Counted from the first letter of the stretch, positions 31,742 through 41,239 are shown. The stretch is 64,000 nucleotides of DNA from Pseudonocardia broussonetiae (GCF_013155125.1 NZ_CP053564.1:5649501-5713500); one strand, 5' to 3'. Numbers and translations: made by a program. Notes: a model not told the origin generated them from the letters alone.

Positions 31742-32397
31742 GTCCTGCTCCGTATGGCATCGAGTTCTCGGACCATCCCGGCCAGCTCGGCCCGGATGGT
31801 CTCGGTGGCGGCGGCGAGTCCTGCTCGCCCACCACCTGCGGGGAGGTCCAGCGGTGGGCCGAACAGCACGTCGACCCGGGGGCGGTGGCGCCGCCGCTCG
31901 CCCGGGCGGCGCCGGGTGCCCCGGCACACGACCGGGACCACCACCGCGCCCGCGGTCCGTGCGAGCCAGGCCGCGCCGTGCTGCGCGGCGGCCATGTCGC
32001 CGTCGCCGCGCGTGCCCTCGGGGAACACCCCGACCAGCCCGCCCTCGCGCAGCACCGCCAGCGCGGCCGTGAGCGGGCGGCGGTCGGGCGCCCCGCGGCG
32101 CACGCCCACCTGCCCGATCCGCGGCAGTGCCCGGCCCAGCGGGCCGTCGAACATCTCCTGCTTGACCAGGAACACCGCGCGGCGCCCGACCAGTCCGAAC
32201 AGCAGCGGCCCGTCGACGAACGCGCTGTGGTTGGCGACGAGCACCACCGGGCCGGTGGCCGGCAACCGCTCACCGTGCTGCACGTACACGCGGTAGAAGG
32301 GCGTGAACAGCCAGGTGCCGACCCACCGGGCCAGGTCGTGCAGCCACGGCCACGACCCCGGCGGGAGCTGCGTGCCCCTGACCTGGGTGCCGGTCAC
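31738..32397 (-). CDS. plsC: 1-acyl-sn-glycerol-3-phosphate acyltransferase (PlsC-like)
   Basis: 219 residues, GTG start overlapping the cmk stop. The catalytic NHSAFVD motif (H-x4-D) lies at about residue 56 and the substrate motif FPEGTR at about 124. A single hydrophobic stretch precedes them ([10 protein letters not shown]). It would acylate lysophosphatidate at the membrane. A PlsC-like gene between cmk and der is a recurrent actinobacterial arrangement. Confidence 0.93.
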   Translation of the reverse strand: MTGTQVRGTQLPPGSWPWLHDLARWVGTWLFTPFYRVYVQHGERLPATGPVVLVANHSAFVDGPLLFGLVGRRAVFLVKQEMFDGPLGRALPRIGQVGVRRGAPDRRPLTAALAVLREGGLVGVFPEGTRGDGDMAAAQHGAAWLARTAGAVVVPVVCRGTRRRPGERRRHRPRVDVLFGPPLDLPAGGGRAGLAAATETIRAELAGMVRELDAIRSRT

Positions 32398-33098
32398 CGC
32401 ACCAGGCCCCGCTCCCCCACCAGCCTGCGCAGCTCGTCGAGCACGGCGTCCACGCTCAGGTGGTCGGTGTCCAGGACGACGGCGTCGGCGGCGGCGGTCA
32501 GGGGCGAGACCGTGCGGGTGGTGTCGAGGTGGTCGCGACGGCGCACGGCGGCGAGCACCGTCGCCGCGTCGGCCCCGCGCCCGGCCTTCCGGTCCTGCGC
32601 ACCGCGGCGCGCGGCCCGGATCTCGTCGGACGCGGTGAGGTAGACCTTGAGCGCCGCTTCCGGGGCCACGACGGTGCCGATGTCGCGTCCCTCGACCACC
32701 ATCCCGCCCTCGGCCTCGACGGCGTCGGCGATCAGCTCCCGCTGCCGCGCGACGACGAGCTCGCGGACCTCCGGGTGCGCCGACACGGCGCTGACCAGCC
32801 CGGTGACCGCGGCACCCCGGATCTCGGCCTCGACGTCCTCACCGGAGAGCAGGATCCGCGGCGCCGACGGGTCGGTGCCCGACTCGATCTCCGCGGCCGC
32901 CGCGGCGGCGACGACCTCGGGTGCGGGGCTGTCGGCGTCGAGCCCCGCCCGCAGCACCGCGAGGGTGGCGGCGCGGTACATGGCGCCGGTGTCGAGGTAG
33001 GGCACCGAGCACTCGCGGGCCAGCCGGCGGGAGACGGTGGACTTGCCGGTGCCCGAGGGCCCGTCCATCGCGACGACCCCGTGCAGCCTGCCCACCAC
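32394..33098 (-). CDS. cmk: (d)CMP kinase
   Basis: 234 residues. P-loop VAMDGPSGTGKSTVSRRLA, the nucleotide-binding DTGAMYRAATLAVL segment, and the GRDIGTVVAPEAALKVYLTA and RRRDHLDTTRTVSPL blocks are diagnostic. It phosphorylates CMP and dCMP with ATP. It is preceded by 111 bases without a gene, then rluB. Confidence 0.95.
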   Translation of the reverse strand: MVGRLHGVVAMDGPSGTGKSTVSRRLARECSVPYLDTGAMYRAATLAVLRAGLDADSPAPEVVAAAAAAEIESGTDPSAPRILLSGEDVEAEIRGAAVTGLVSAVSAHPEVRELVVARQRELIADAVEAEGGMVVEGRDIGTVVAPEAALKVYLTASDEIRAARRGAQDRKAGRGADAATVLAAVRRRDHLDTTRTVSPLTAAADAVVLDTDHLSVDAVLDELRRLVGERGLVR

Positions 33099-33209
33099 GT
33101 TCCCCGACCTCCCGGGCCCCGCGGCCCCCTTCGCTGACGGCCCCGTTCTCCGTGATCGCCGGACCAGCTGTCCATCATGCCCCGGAGCCGCGCGGCGGCC
33201 CCGGGCGGG

Positions 33210-33986
33210 CTACAGACCGACCTCGCTGTAGAGGTCGCCGACCTCGCGGCGGGTGAGCGCGCGGAAGCGCCCGGGCCGCTGGTCGCCCAGCTGCACCGGC
33301 CCGACCGAGGTGCGCACCAGGCGCTGCACCGGGAACCCGACCTCCTCGAGCAGGCGCCGCACCACGTGCTTGCGCCCCTCGTGGATCTTCAGCTCCACCA
33401 TGGACCGGCCCGGCGTGGAGTCGACGAGCTTGAAGGAGTCGACGACGACCGGCCCGTCCTCCAGGTCGACGCCCGAGCGCAGCCGCTTGCCCAGGTCGCG
33501 CGGGACCTGCCCCATCACCTCGGCGACGTAGGTCTTCTCGACCTCGTAGGAGGGGTGCATCAGGCGATGGCCGAGGTCGCCGTCGTTCATGAGGAGCAGC
33601 AGGCCCTCGGTCTCGGCGTCGAGCCGGCCGACGTGGAACAGGCGGTTGCGCGGCTCGCCGGTGAAGTGCTCGGCCATGATGCCGCGCTCGACGATCAGGT
33701 CGCCGACGCTGGGCCGGCCGAGGTCGTCCGACATCGACGAGAGCAGCCCGCGCGGCTTGTTCAGCGCGAGGTAGACCATGTCCTCGTTGAGCACGATCCG
33801 CGAGCCGTCGACGTGCACGACGGCGGTGGCGGGGTCGATCCGCCTGCCCATCTCGCGGACGGTCTTGCCGTCGACGCTGACGCGGCCCTGCGCGATCATC
33901 TCCTCCGACGCGCGCCGCGACGCCACACCGGCCTGGGCCAGCACCTTCTGCAGTCGTACGCCGTCACGGTCTTCGCTGGGGTTCAC
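33210..33986 (-). CDS. rluB: 23S rRNA pseudouridine synthase, RluB/RsuA family
   Basis: 258 residues. An N-terminal S4 RNA-binding domain (VRLQKVLAQAGVASRRASEE) is followed by the RsuA-type catalytic domain with ALNKPRGLLSS, HVGRLDAETEGLLLL (catalytic aspartate in GRLD) and EGRKHVVRRLLEEVGFPV. It isomerises a uridine in 23S rRNA. The gene follows scpB after nine bases. The extended C-terminal basic tails of some homologues are missing; length is otherwise normal. Confidence 0.94.
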   Translation of the reverse strand: MNPSEDRDGVRLQKVLAQAGVASRRASEEMIAQGRVSVDGKTVREMGRRIDPATAVVHVDGSRIVLNEDMVYLALNKPRGLLSSMSDDLGRPSVGDLIVERGIMAEHFTGEPRNRLFHVGRLDAETEGLLLLMNDGDLGHRLMHPSYEVEKTYVAEVMGQVPRDLGKRLRSGVDLEDGPVVVDSFKLVDSTPGRSMVELKIHEGRKHVVRRLLEEVGFPVQRLVRTSVGPVQLGDQRPGRFRALTRREVGDLYSEVGL

Positions 33987-33995
33987 GGTCCTACT

Positions 33996-34580
33996 TCACA
34001 TGTCGTCGATCGAGTCCACATCGGGCAGCAGCGGGGCGAGCGGGGGCAGGTCCTCCACCGAGGACAGCCCCAGCCGCTCCAGGAACAGCTCGGTGGTGCG
34101 GAACAGGGTGCCCTGCGTCGCGCCGTCGATGCCGGCCTCCTGCACCAGCCCGCGACTCACCAGGGTACGCAGCACCCCGTCGCAGTTCACGCCGCGCACC
34201 GCCGAGACGCGCGCGCGGGTCACCGGCTGCCGGTAGGCGATCACCGCGAGGGTCTCCAGCGCGGCGCGGGTGAGCTTCGCGCGCTGCCCGTCGAGCAGCA
34301 GCCGCTCGACGTAGGGGGCGTAGGCGTCGCGGGTGTAGAAGCGCCAGCCGCCGCCGACGTGGCGCAGGTCGATGCCGCGCCGCGCGTCGGCGTAGCCGCG
34401 GGACAGCCGCACCAGCGCCTCGGTGACCCGCGCGACCGGCAGCCCCAGCGCCAGTGCCAGCGACTCGGCCTCGGTGGGGGCGTCGACGACGAGCAGCAGC
34501 GCCTCCAGCGCCGACGCGAGCTCGTCGTCGTCGACGAGGACGAGCTCCCCGGACTCCTCGACGGCCTCCGGGTCCGTCAC
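33996..34580 (-). CDS. scpB: Segregation and condensation protein B
   Basis: 194 residues; GTG start overlapping the scpA stop (GTGA). Two winged helices are visible: ALEALLLVVDAPTEAESLA, LTRAALETLAVIAYRQPVTR, VRGVNCDGVLRTLVSRGLV, and TQGTLFRTTELFLERLGL. ScpB dimers bind ScpA and regulate the SMC condensin ring. Part of the parA-scpA-scpB unit. Confidence 0.95.
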   Translation of the reverse strand: MTDPEAVEESGELVLVDDDELASALEALLLVVDAPTEAESLALALGLPVARVTEALVRLSRGYADARRGIDLRHVGGGWRFYTRDAYAPYVERLLLDGQRAKLTRAALETLAVIAYRQPVTRARVSAVRGVNCDGVLRTLVSRGLVQEAGIDGATQGTLFRTTELFLERLGLSSVEDLPPLAPLLPDVDSIDDM

Positions 34581-35347
34581 GGCGTCCACCGCACCGTCAG
34601 CTCCCCGAACGGCTCGGGCTGGTCGAGCTCCACGCACGCCCCGCGGAACAGGTCGAGCACGGCCAGGAAGCGGGCGACGACCTCGATCGGCGCCACGCAG
34701 TCGGCGGTGAGCACCGCGAACGTGGCCACGCCCAGCTCGGCCAGCCGCGCGCGCAGCAGCTCCGCGTGCTCGGCCACCGACACCTCGTGCTGGTGCAGGT
34801 GCCCCAGCCCCGGCCCGGCCGGCGGCGGCTTCGGGCGGAACACGCTGGCGGCCAGGTCGGCGAACGTCGCCGCGTCGACGCCGAGCAGCACCTCGGGCAG
34901 CAGCACCGAGAACCGCTCCTCCAGCGCCACCGACCGCGGGAACCGCCGCGCCGCCCCCGCCTCCAGCTCCACGAACAGCGACGCCACCGCCTTGTAGGCG
35001 CGGTACTGCAGCAGCCGCGCGAACAGCAGGTCGCGGGCCTCCAGCAGCGCCAGGTCCTCGGCGTCCTCCACCTCGGCGTCGGGCAGCAGCCGCGCCGCCT
35101 TGAGGTCGAGCAGGGTGGCCGCGATGACCAGGAACTCGGTGGTCTCGTCGAGGTCGGCGTCGTCGCCGAGGAACTTCAGGTGCGCGATGAAGTCGTCGGT
35201 GACGCGGTGCAGCGCCATCTCGGTGATGTCGAGCTCGTGCTTGCCGATCAGCTGCAGCAGCAGGTCGAACGGGCCCTCGAAGTTGTGCAGGCGGACGGTG
35301 AACCGCTGCGGGCCGGACGGGACCGGCTCGTCGCTCAGCAGGGTCAC
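34577..35347 (-). CDS. scpA: Segregation and condensation protein A (kleisin)
   Basis: 256 residues; GTG start overlapping the parA stop. Kleisin N-domain FTVRLHNFEGPFDLLLQLIG and ELDITEMALHRVTDDFI; mid-region FLVIAATLLDLKAARLLPD; C-terminal winged helix FLAVLDLFRGACVELDQPEP. It bridges the SMC heads. Length is normal. Confidence 0.95.
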   Translation of the reverse strand: MTLLSDEPVPSGPQRFTVRLHNFEGPFDLLLQLIGKHELDITEMALHRVTDDFIAHLKFLGDDADLDETTEFLVIAATLLDLKAARLLPDAEVEDAEDLALLEARDLLFARLLQYRAYKAVASLFVELEAGAARRFPRSVALEERFSVLLPEVLLGVDAATFADLAASVFRPKPPPAGPGLGHLHQHEVSVAEHAELLRARLAELGVATFAVLTADCVAPIEVVARFLAVLDLFRGACVELDQPEPFGELTVRWTP

Positions 35348-36243
35348 CGGGCGAGGACCTCGCGCGCCAGCATCCGGTACGCCTCGGCGCCGTTGGAGTG
35401 CGGCGCCCACGTCGTGATGGGCTCCCCGGCGACCGTGGTCTCCGGGAACCGGACGGTGCGGTTGATCACCGCCTCGAACACGAGCTTCCCGAACGCCTCC
35501 TGCACCCGCTGGCGCACCTCGCGGGTGTGCAGCGTGCGCGGGTCGAACATCGTCGCCAGGATCCCGAGGATCTTCAGGTCCGGGTTGAGCCGGTCCTGCA
35601 CCTTCTCGATGGTGTCCATCAGCAGCGCGACACCGCGCAGCGAGAAGAACTCGCAGGCCAGCGGGATGAGGATCTCGTCGGCGCAGGCCAGGGCGTTGAT
35701 CGTGAGCAGGCCGAGCGAGGGCTGGCAGTCGATGAGGACGACGTCGTAGCGGTCGAGCACCGGCTTGATGGCCCGGCCCAGCGCCTGCTCGCGCCCGACC
35801 TCGGTGACGAGCTGCACCTCGGCCGCCGACAGGTCGATGTTGCTGGGCAGCAGGTCCAGCCCCTCGACGCCGGTCTCCTTGATGACGTCCTCGACCTCGA
35901 CGCCCCGCTCCATCAGCAGGTTGTAGACGGTCGTGTCGAGCTCGTGGGCCTGCACGCCGAGCCCGATCGAGAGCGCGCCCTGCGGGTCGAAGTCGACCAG
36001 CAGCACCTTCCGGCCGTACTCGGCGAGCGCGGCCCCCAGGTTGATCGTCGACGTCGTCTTGCCGACGCCGCCCTTCTGGTTGGCCACGGCGATGATCCGC
36101 GCCGGTCCGTGCTGGGTCAGCGGGGCCGGTTCGGGTGCGTTCACGCGATGTCCCTCCCCCGGGTCGAGCGGCTCCGGCTGCGGATCCGGCTCGTCCTCGT
36201 AGTGCGGCTCCGGGCGGGGGACGAAGGGCCGCGGCGTGTCCAT
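35344..36243 (-). CDS. parA: ParA/Soj-family partition ATPase
   Basis: 299 residues with a ~45-residue acidic, proline-rich N-terminal extension, then the deviant Walker A motif ANQKGGVGKTTSTINLGAAL, DFDPQGALSIGLG, LIDCQPSLGLLTINAL and the FFSLRGVALL segment. It is not next to parB, so it is not the chromosomal partition pair; actinobacteria carry this second ParA directly upstream of scpAB, where it probably helps organise the nucleoid or condensin. First gene of the der operon. Confidence 0.93.
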   Translation of the reverse strand: MDTPRPFVPRPEPHYEDEPDPQPEPLDPGEGHRVNAPEPAPLTQHGPARIIAVANQKGGVGKTTSTINLGAALAEYGRKVLLVDFDPQGALSIGLGVQAHELDTTVYNLLMERGVEVEDVIKETGVEGLDLLPSNIDLSAAEVQLVTEVGREQALGRAIKPVLDRYDVVLIDCQPSLGLLTINALACADEILIPLACEFFSLRGVALLMDTIEKVQDRLNPDLKILGILATMFDPRTLHTREVRQRVQEAFGKLVFEAVINRTVRFPETTVAGEPITTWAPHSNGAEAYRMLAREVLAR

Positions 36244-36543
36244 GCGGGCTCCGCTCTGTGACGGGGCGGCCCGTGGGGGCCGTTCCGCGCAGACTAGGAG
36301 GCGCCGACGACGACCGGCAACGCGCCCCGCCGTACCGCCGCCGTCTTTCGGCTGATCAGAGCCGACGGGGACGGCACGTTACCGATCAGTGGCGGTCCGG
36401 GGTCGCACGGGTGTCGTGCAGGTCACCGCGATCGGCCGGGTCCGGTGAGCCCGCGGTGTCCCGGACGTCACCGCGACGACACGGCGGTGACTCGCCGCGA
36501 CGGTCTACTTCCCCCGTCCCCCACCGCGTGACCGGAGGCCACC
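36244..36543. promoter_or_regulatory. Divergent control region of parA operon and OYE-like gene
   Basis: 300 gene-free bases. An inverted repeat with 8-bp arms, GTCACCGC (36467-36474) and GCGGTGAC (36484-36491), lies about 53 bases before the ATG at 36544, and another GTCACCGCGA half-site is at 36422. This could be an operator for the OYE-like gene. Confidence 0.5.
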
Positions 36544-37725
36544 ATGCCGGACCTGTTCAGCCCCTTCACCCTCAAGGACGTCACGCTGCGCAACCGCATC
36601 GCGATGTCGCCGATGACGATGTACCGGTCGGTCGACGGGAGGATGGACGACTACCACCTCATGTACCTGGGCGCCCGCGCCGCCGGCGGGTTCGGGCTGG
36701 TGTTCCCCGAGCAGGTCGCCATCGCGCCCGAGGGGCGCACGACGGTCCACTGCGCGGGCATCTACGACGACGACCAGATCGAGGGACACGCCCGCGTCAC
36801 CGCGATGATCAAGGACATGGGCTCGGTCGCGGGCATCCAGCTCGGGCACACCGGCCGCAACGGCAGCGAGGTCAAGCCGTGGGTGGCGGGCGACCTCGGC
36901 CACCAGCTCCCGCCCGACCACCCCGAGGGCTGGCAGGTCGTCGGCCCGTCGGACGTGCCGTACGGGTTCGGCAAGCGCCCCCACCCGGTCCACCCGCTCA
37001 CCGTCGAGGAGATCAAGGCCGTCCACCGGCAGTACGCCGAGGCGGCCGTCCGCGCGCTCGAGGCGGGCTACGAGTGGCTGGAGATGCACTTCGCGCACGG
37101 CTACCTCGCCGCGAGCTTCTACTCGCCGATGGCCAACAAGCGCACCGACGCCTACGGCGGCAGCCTGGAGAACCGCGCCCGGTTCCTCATCGAGGCCCTC
37201 GACGCCGTCCGCGAGGTCTGGCCCGAGCACCTCCCGCTCACGATGCGGCTGGGCAGCGACGACTTCCACCCCGACGGCGTGCAGTTCGAGGACTCGATCA
37301 CCGTGATCGGCTGGCTCAAGGAGCACGGCCTCGACCTCGCCGACATCAGCATGGGCGGCAACTCCGACGACATGCGCGACCCGTTCTTCGGCGACGTCAG
37401 CGCGTGGGTCGACCGGGCCCGGCAGGTCAAGGAGCAGGTCGACATCCCGATGGCGACGAGCTGGAACCTCGGCGTCCCGCAGAACGCCGACGCCGCGGTC
37501 CGCGACGGCGCCGTCGACGTCGTGCTGCTGGGCCGCCCCGCCCTGGCCAACGCGCACTGGCCGGTGTGGGCCGCCCGCGAGCTCGGCCACAAGGAGCCCT
37601 TCGACCTCGTGCCCGAGGACTGGGGCTGGTGGCTGAAGAACTTCCGCGGCCACGCCCCGAGCATCGGCTGGCCGGAGATCCCGGGCGAGGAGGCCCCGCC
37701 CGCGGGCCTGCCCGGCGCCGCCTGA
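36544..37725 (+). CDS. Old Yellow Enzyme-family NADH:flavin oxidoreductase
   Basis: 393 residues; ribosome-binding site GGAGG six bases upstream. A TIM barrel with FMN-binding features: LRNRIAMSPMTMYRSVDGRM, AGIQLGHTGR, the histidine pair in LEMHFAHGYLAASFYSP, RTDAYGGSLENRARF and VVLLGRPALAN. It resembles the YqjM-like (class III) OYEs that reduce activated C=C bonds with NAD(P)H. The redox-tuning cysteine of YqjM (SPMC) is threonine here. The substrate is unknown. The C-terminus is extended by a tryptophan-rich segment (EDWGWWLKNFRG). Confidence 0.9.
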   Translation: MPDLFSPFTLKDVTLRNRIAMSPMTMYRSVDGRMDDYHLMYLGARAAGGFGLVFPEQVAIAPEGRTTVHCAGIYDDDQIEGHARVTAMIKDMGSVAGIQLGHTGRNGSEVKPWVAGDLGHQLPPDHPEGWQVVGPSDVPYGFGKRPHPVHPLTVEEIKAVHRQYAEAAVRALEAGYEWLEMHFAHGYLAASFYSPMANKRTDAYGGSLENRARFLIEALDAVREVWPEHLPLTMRLGSDDFHPDGVQFEDSITVIGWLKEHGLDLADISMGGNSDDMRDPFFGDVSAWVDRARQVKEQVDIPMATSWNLGVPQNADAAVRDGAVDVVLLGRPALANAHWPVWAARELGHKEPFDLVPEDWGWWLKNFRGHAPSIGWPEIPGEEAPPAGLPGAA

Positions 37726-37764
37726 CCCTCACCGGTCGACAGCCACGGGACCACGCCTGCCGCG

Positions 37765-37885
37765 GTGGTGTCCCGCGCGCGTTCCCGGCTGCCGCGCACG
37801 TTTCCCGCTCCCGCGCGCCCCCGGGGCCGCGCGGGAGCCGGTTCGGCGCGCGGGAACCCACGTCGCGCGCGAGAACCGGGCGGCG
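37765..37885. repeat. GC-rich inverted-repeat cluster between convergent genes
   Basis: Repeats of the type TCCCGCGCGC and GGTTC..GAACC fill the gap between the OYE-like and xerD stops. GCTCCCGCGC at 37807-37816 pairs exactly with GCGCGGGAGC at 37829-37838; GGTTC (37840) pairs with GAACC (37854). It probably works as a bidirectional terminator and may be a dispersed intergenic repeat family. Confidence 0.6.
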
Positions 37886-37899
37886 GCTCGGCAGGGCGC

Positions 37900-38814
37900 T
37901 CAGGCCAGCGCGCGGGGGTGGCTGGTCGCGTAGACCTCGCGCAGGGCGTCGACGGTGACGTGGGTGTAGATCTGCGTCGTCGTCACCGACGCGTGGCCCA
38001 GCAGCTCCTGCACGGTGCGGACGTCCGCGCCCCCGGCGAGCAGGTGCGTGGCGAAGCAGTGCCGCAGGGTGTGCGGGGAGACGTCGGCCGTCAGCCCCGC
38101 CACCTCGGCGGCCCCGCGCAGCGCGTGCCAGGCGCTCTGCCGCGAGAGCCGGGCGCCGCGGGCGTTGAGCAGTAGCGCCGGCGTACCGCGGCCCTTGGCG
38201 GCCAGGGCCGGTCGGGCCCGCACCCGGTAGGCGTCGACGGCGGCCAGTGCGGGCCGCCCGACGGGCACGATCCGCTGCTTGCCGCCCTTGCCGCGCAGCA
38301 GCACGGTGCGCCCGTCGACGTCGAGGTCGTCGCGGTCGATGCCGACGGCCTCGGAGATCCGGGCGCCGGTGGAGTACAGGAGCTCGAGCAGGGCGCGGTC
38401 CCGCAGCGCGACCGGCCCGTCGCCGATGCAGCCCGCGAGCAGCTGGTCGACCTCGTCGACGCCCAGCGCCCGCGGCAGCGTCGAGGGCAGCGCGGGCGGG
38501 GTGACGGCACGGGCGACGTCGTCGGGCACCAGTCCGTCGCGCGCGGCGAACCGGTGCAGCCCCCGCACCGCGGCCAGCGCCCGCCCCGCCGACGACGCGG
38601 CCAGCGGGCTCGGGCCGCTGCGCAAGGCCGCGACGAACGCGCCGACATCGGCCTCCCGGACGGCGGCGAGGTCGTCGATCCCCAGGCCGGCGAGGTGCGC
38701 GGTGTAGCGCCGCAGGTCGGCGGTGTAGGACGCGACGGTGTTGGCCGCACTCCCCCGCTCCACCGTCAGGTGGTGCAGGAACGCCTCCACCGCCGCACCG
38801 ACCGCCACGCCCAC
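37900..38814 (-). CDS. xerD: Site-specific tyrosine recombinase XerD
   Basis: 304 residues, no phage-type arm-binding domain. Catalytic set: R in [13 protein letters not shown] in [37 protein letters not shown] with the nucleophile tyrosine. It resolves chromosome dimers at dif with XerC. Gene position between an oxidoreductase and a flavoprotein suggests some local rearrangement, because xerD often lies nearer scpA and parA or pyrG in this group; here it remains between the two clusters. Confidence 0.94.
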   Translation of the reverse strand: MGVAVGAAVEAFLHHLTVERGSAANTVASYTADLRRYTAHLAGLGIDDLAAVREADVGAFVAALRSGPSPLAASSAGRALAAVRGLHRFAARDGLVPDDVARAVTPPALPSTLPRALGVDEVDQLLAGCIGDGPVALRDRALLELLYSTGARISEAVGIDRDDLDVDGRTVLLRGKGGKQRIVPVGRPALAAVDAYRVRARPALAAKGRGTPALLLNARGARLSRQSAWHALRGAAEVAGLTADVSPHTLRHCFATHLLAGGADVRTVQELLGHASVTTTQIYTHVTVDALREVYATSHPRALA

Positions 38815-38829
38815 CGCGCCATCATGCCG

Positions 38830-40167
38830 CTACCCGGCGCCGTTCCCGGCCCGCTCGGCCGCGCGTGTCACCAGCGCGGCGAGCTCGTCGCGGGTCGGCC
38901 CGGCGGGCACCGGCGGCCGCCAGCCCGACGCGTAGACCTCCCGCGCCCGCGGCTCCACCTCGTGCAGGCTCGACGGCAGCGCCTGCATCACCGCGTACGG
39001 GCCGATCACCCGCATCAGCGACGGGTCGGCCTCCGCGGCCGCCCAGACCAGGTCCGACGGCAACCGTGCGCCGAGGTCGACGTCCGCCCCCGCCCACCGC
39101 GCCCGGAGCGCGGCGTCGACCTCGACGTGGTCGTCGAACCACGGCTTGACGGCCTCCACGCACCACGCGTCGAACGCCCGGGTGGCGGGCTCGGGGTCGG
39201 CGGCGAGGTCGCCGGACAGCGCGAGCAGCCGACGGGCCTGCACCAGCGCGAGGGCGATGCCCCGGCCGGCGGCCGGGTTCGTGGTGCACACGGTGTCGCC
39301 GACGAACACGAGCCCGGTCAGCGGGACCTCCCCGTCCGCGTCGAGCTGGCCGGACCACGTGTTGTGCAGCCGCCCGCCGGGCAGGACCGGACCGACGGGC
39401 TCCGCCCGGCCGGGGTCGGTCCACGCGGCGAGCAGCGGGATCGCGGCCGCAGCCGCCTCGAAGGCCCGGCGGTCGCGCAGCAGGGCGAGCTCCCGGTCGT
39501 CGCCCGACCGGAGCACCAGCACGGAGAACACCCCGTTGTCGTGCGGGAACGCCAGAGCGCCGTAACCGGGGTACAGCGCCCCGGCCGCGCTCGGGTTCTC
39601 CATCGGCCCGAACTCCACACCCGGCCGCAGCCGGTACTCGCGCGACACGTAGGCCACCCCGCAGTCGCCGCCCTGCGGCCGCTCGCGCAGGCCGCGGCCC
39701 AGCCGCCCGGATCGGCCCGACGCGTCGAGCACCAGGTCGGCCTCGACCCGGCGCCCGTCCACCCGCAGCCCGGCCGCGCGCCCGCGGTGGCGCAGCACCT
39801 CCTGGGCGTGCCCGCGCTGCAGGGCGACCCCGGGCTCCGCACGGGCCGCGGCGCGCAGCACGCGCTCGAACACCGTCCGCCGGCACCGCAGCCCGGTGGC
39901 CATCGACCGGTCGGGCAGCGTCACGCGCTCGGCACCCGCGGCGACCAGGGCGTCGAGGACCTCGGGCATCTCCGCGGCGAGGGCGTCGACGACCTGGTTG
40001 CGGAACCCGTGCGGGTGGTGGAACTGCATCACCCCGGCCCGCTCCCACGTCCCGTCGGGCCGCGGGCCGGGGTCGCGGTCCACGACGGTGACGGCGTGAC
40101 CGCGGCGGGCCAGTGCGATCGCGGCGAACAGGCCGGTGGGCCCGGCCCCGGCGATGACGGTGCGCAT
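38830..40167 (-). CDS. FAD-dependent oxidoreductase / monooxygenase-like flavoprotein
   Basis: 445 residues. N-terminal dinucleotide-binding VIAGAGPTGLFAAIALARRG, acidic end of the second strand VVDRDPG, a central DLVLDASGRSGRLGRGL, and the GD motif LVFVGDTVCTTNPAAGRGIA. This is the architecture of group A aromatic hydroxylases and geranylgeranyl-reductase-like flavoproteins. The substrate is not predictable. It is transcribed leftwards next to the LLM oxidoreductase, with only 35 bases between them. Confidence 0.87.
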   Translation of the reverse strand: MRTVIAGAGPTGLFAAIALARRGHAVTVVDRDPGPRPDGTWERAGVMQFHHPHGFRNQVVDALAAEMPEVLDALVAAGAERVTLPDRSMATGLRCRRTVFERVLRAAARAEPGVALQRGHAQEVLRHRGRAAGLRVDGRRVEADLVLDASGRSGRLGRGLRERPQGGDCGVAYVSREYRLRPGVEFGPMENPSAAGALYPGYGALAFPHDNGVFSVLVLRSGDDRELALLRDRRAFEAAAAAIPLLAAWTDPGRAEPVGPVLPGGRLHNTWSGQLDADGEVPLTGLVFVGDTVCTTNPAAGRGIALALVQARRLLALSGDLAADPEPATRAFDAWCVEAVKPWFDDHVEVDAALRARWAGADVDLGARLPSDLVWAAAEADPSLMRVIGPYAVMQALPSSLHEVEPRAREVYASGWRPPVPAGPTRDELAALVTRAAERAGNGAG

Positions 40168-40201
40168 GTCGACAGGAGCCGGTGGCCGGGTCCGCGATAC
40201 G

Positions 40202-41188
40202 TCAGGCCAGCGCCGGGATGACCTCGCGCTCGAACATCTCGATCCCCGACCGGTCGTAGGCGGCCTCGGCGAAGTTGAGGATCGCGTAGGTCATGCCGGC
40301 CTCCTTGAGCTTCGTGAGGTTCTCGATGATCTGGTCGGGCGTGCCGCACGCGGGCAGGCCGCGCACCGCGCCGAGCGAGCCCTCCGCCTTCTTCTCCCCG
40401 ACGTGCGGGAGCAGCCGCGCCTTCGCGTCCTGCATCCGCTGCTCGACCTCGGCCTGGTTGCTGCCGATCGCCACGTTGTAGTTGGCCGAGCGGACGATGG
40501 CGTCGAAGTCGGTGCCGACGGTCTCGCAGTGGCCCTTGAGCAGCTCGGACTTGCGGGTGAAGCCCTCGAGCGTGCCGTCGAAGTTCGTGTAGCGCGCGTA
40601 CTTGGCGGCGATCTTGAGCGTCACCTTCTCGCCGCCGCCCGCGATCCACAGCGGGATGCCGCCCTCCTGCAGCGGCCGGGGCTCCACGATGGCGCCGTCG
40701 ACCTGGTAGTGCTTGCCGTCGAGCGTGGCCGACCCCGTTTCCCAGGCCTGCTTCATGATCTGCACGCCCTCGTCGAGCATCTTCAGCCGCTCGGGGCCCG
40801 ACGGGAAGCCGTAGCCGTAGGCGCGCCACTCGTGCTCGTACCAGCCGGCGCCGATGCCCATCTCGATCCGGCCGCCGGAGATGATGTCGGCGGTGGCCGC
40901 GACCTTGGCCAGGTAGGCGGGGTTGCGGTAGCCCATGCTCGTGCACATCTGGCCCAGCCGCACCCGCTCGGTGACGGCGCCGAACGCCGACATCAGCGAC
41001 CACGCCTCGTGCGTGGCCTGGTCGGTGGGGGCGGGCACGGTGTGGAAGTGGTCGTAGACCCAGATCGACTCCCACGGACCCGCGTCGGCGTGCTGCGCGA
41101 GGCCCTTCATCGTGGCCCACTGGTCCTTCGGGTCGATGCCGACGAGGTCGTGTCGCCAGCCCTGGGGAACGAACAGTCCGAATCGCAT
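40202..41188 (-). CDS. LLM-class F420-dependent oxidoreductase
   Basis: 328 residues from the ATG giving MRFGLFVPQGWRHDL. Bacterial luciferase-like TIM barrel: ADAGPWESIWVYDHFHTVPA, VRLGQMCTSMGYRNPAYLAK, ISGGRIEMGIGAGWYEHEWR, EPRPLQEGGIPLWIAGGGE. Many such proteins in actinobacteria use coenzyme F420. The substrate is unknown. Same orientation as the adjacent flavoprotein, which may share the pathway. Confidence 0.9.
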   Translation of the reverse strand: MRFGLFVPQGWRHDLVGIDPKDQWATMKGLAQHADAGPWESIWVYDHFHTVPAPTDQATHEAWSLMSAFGAVTERVRLGQMCTSMGYRNPAYLAKVAATADIISGGRIEMGIGAGWYEHEWRAYGYGFPSGPERLKMLDEGVQIMKQAWETGSATLDGKHYQVDGAIVEPRPLQEGGIPLWIAGGGEKVTLKIAAKYARYTNFDGTLEGFTRKSELLKGHCETVGTDFDAIVRSANYNVAIGSNQAEVEQRMQDAKARLLPHVGEKKAEGSLGAVRGLPACGTPDQIIENLTKLKEAGMTYAILNFAEAAYDRSGIEMFEREVIPALA

Positions 41189-41239
41189 ACCGGTCACGGT
41201 CCCCGAGCCTAGAGCGTCGGGGCCGGTACCGTCGCGGGT

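Noticed and set aside
37765..37885. CRISPR-like array
   Set aside because: Repeats are short, palindromic and irregularly spaced, with no unique spacers of constant length and no cas genes in the window.
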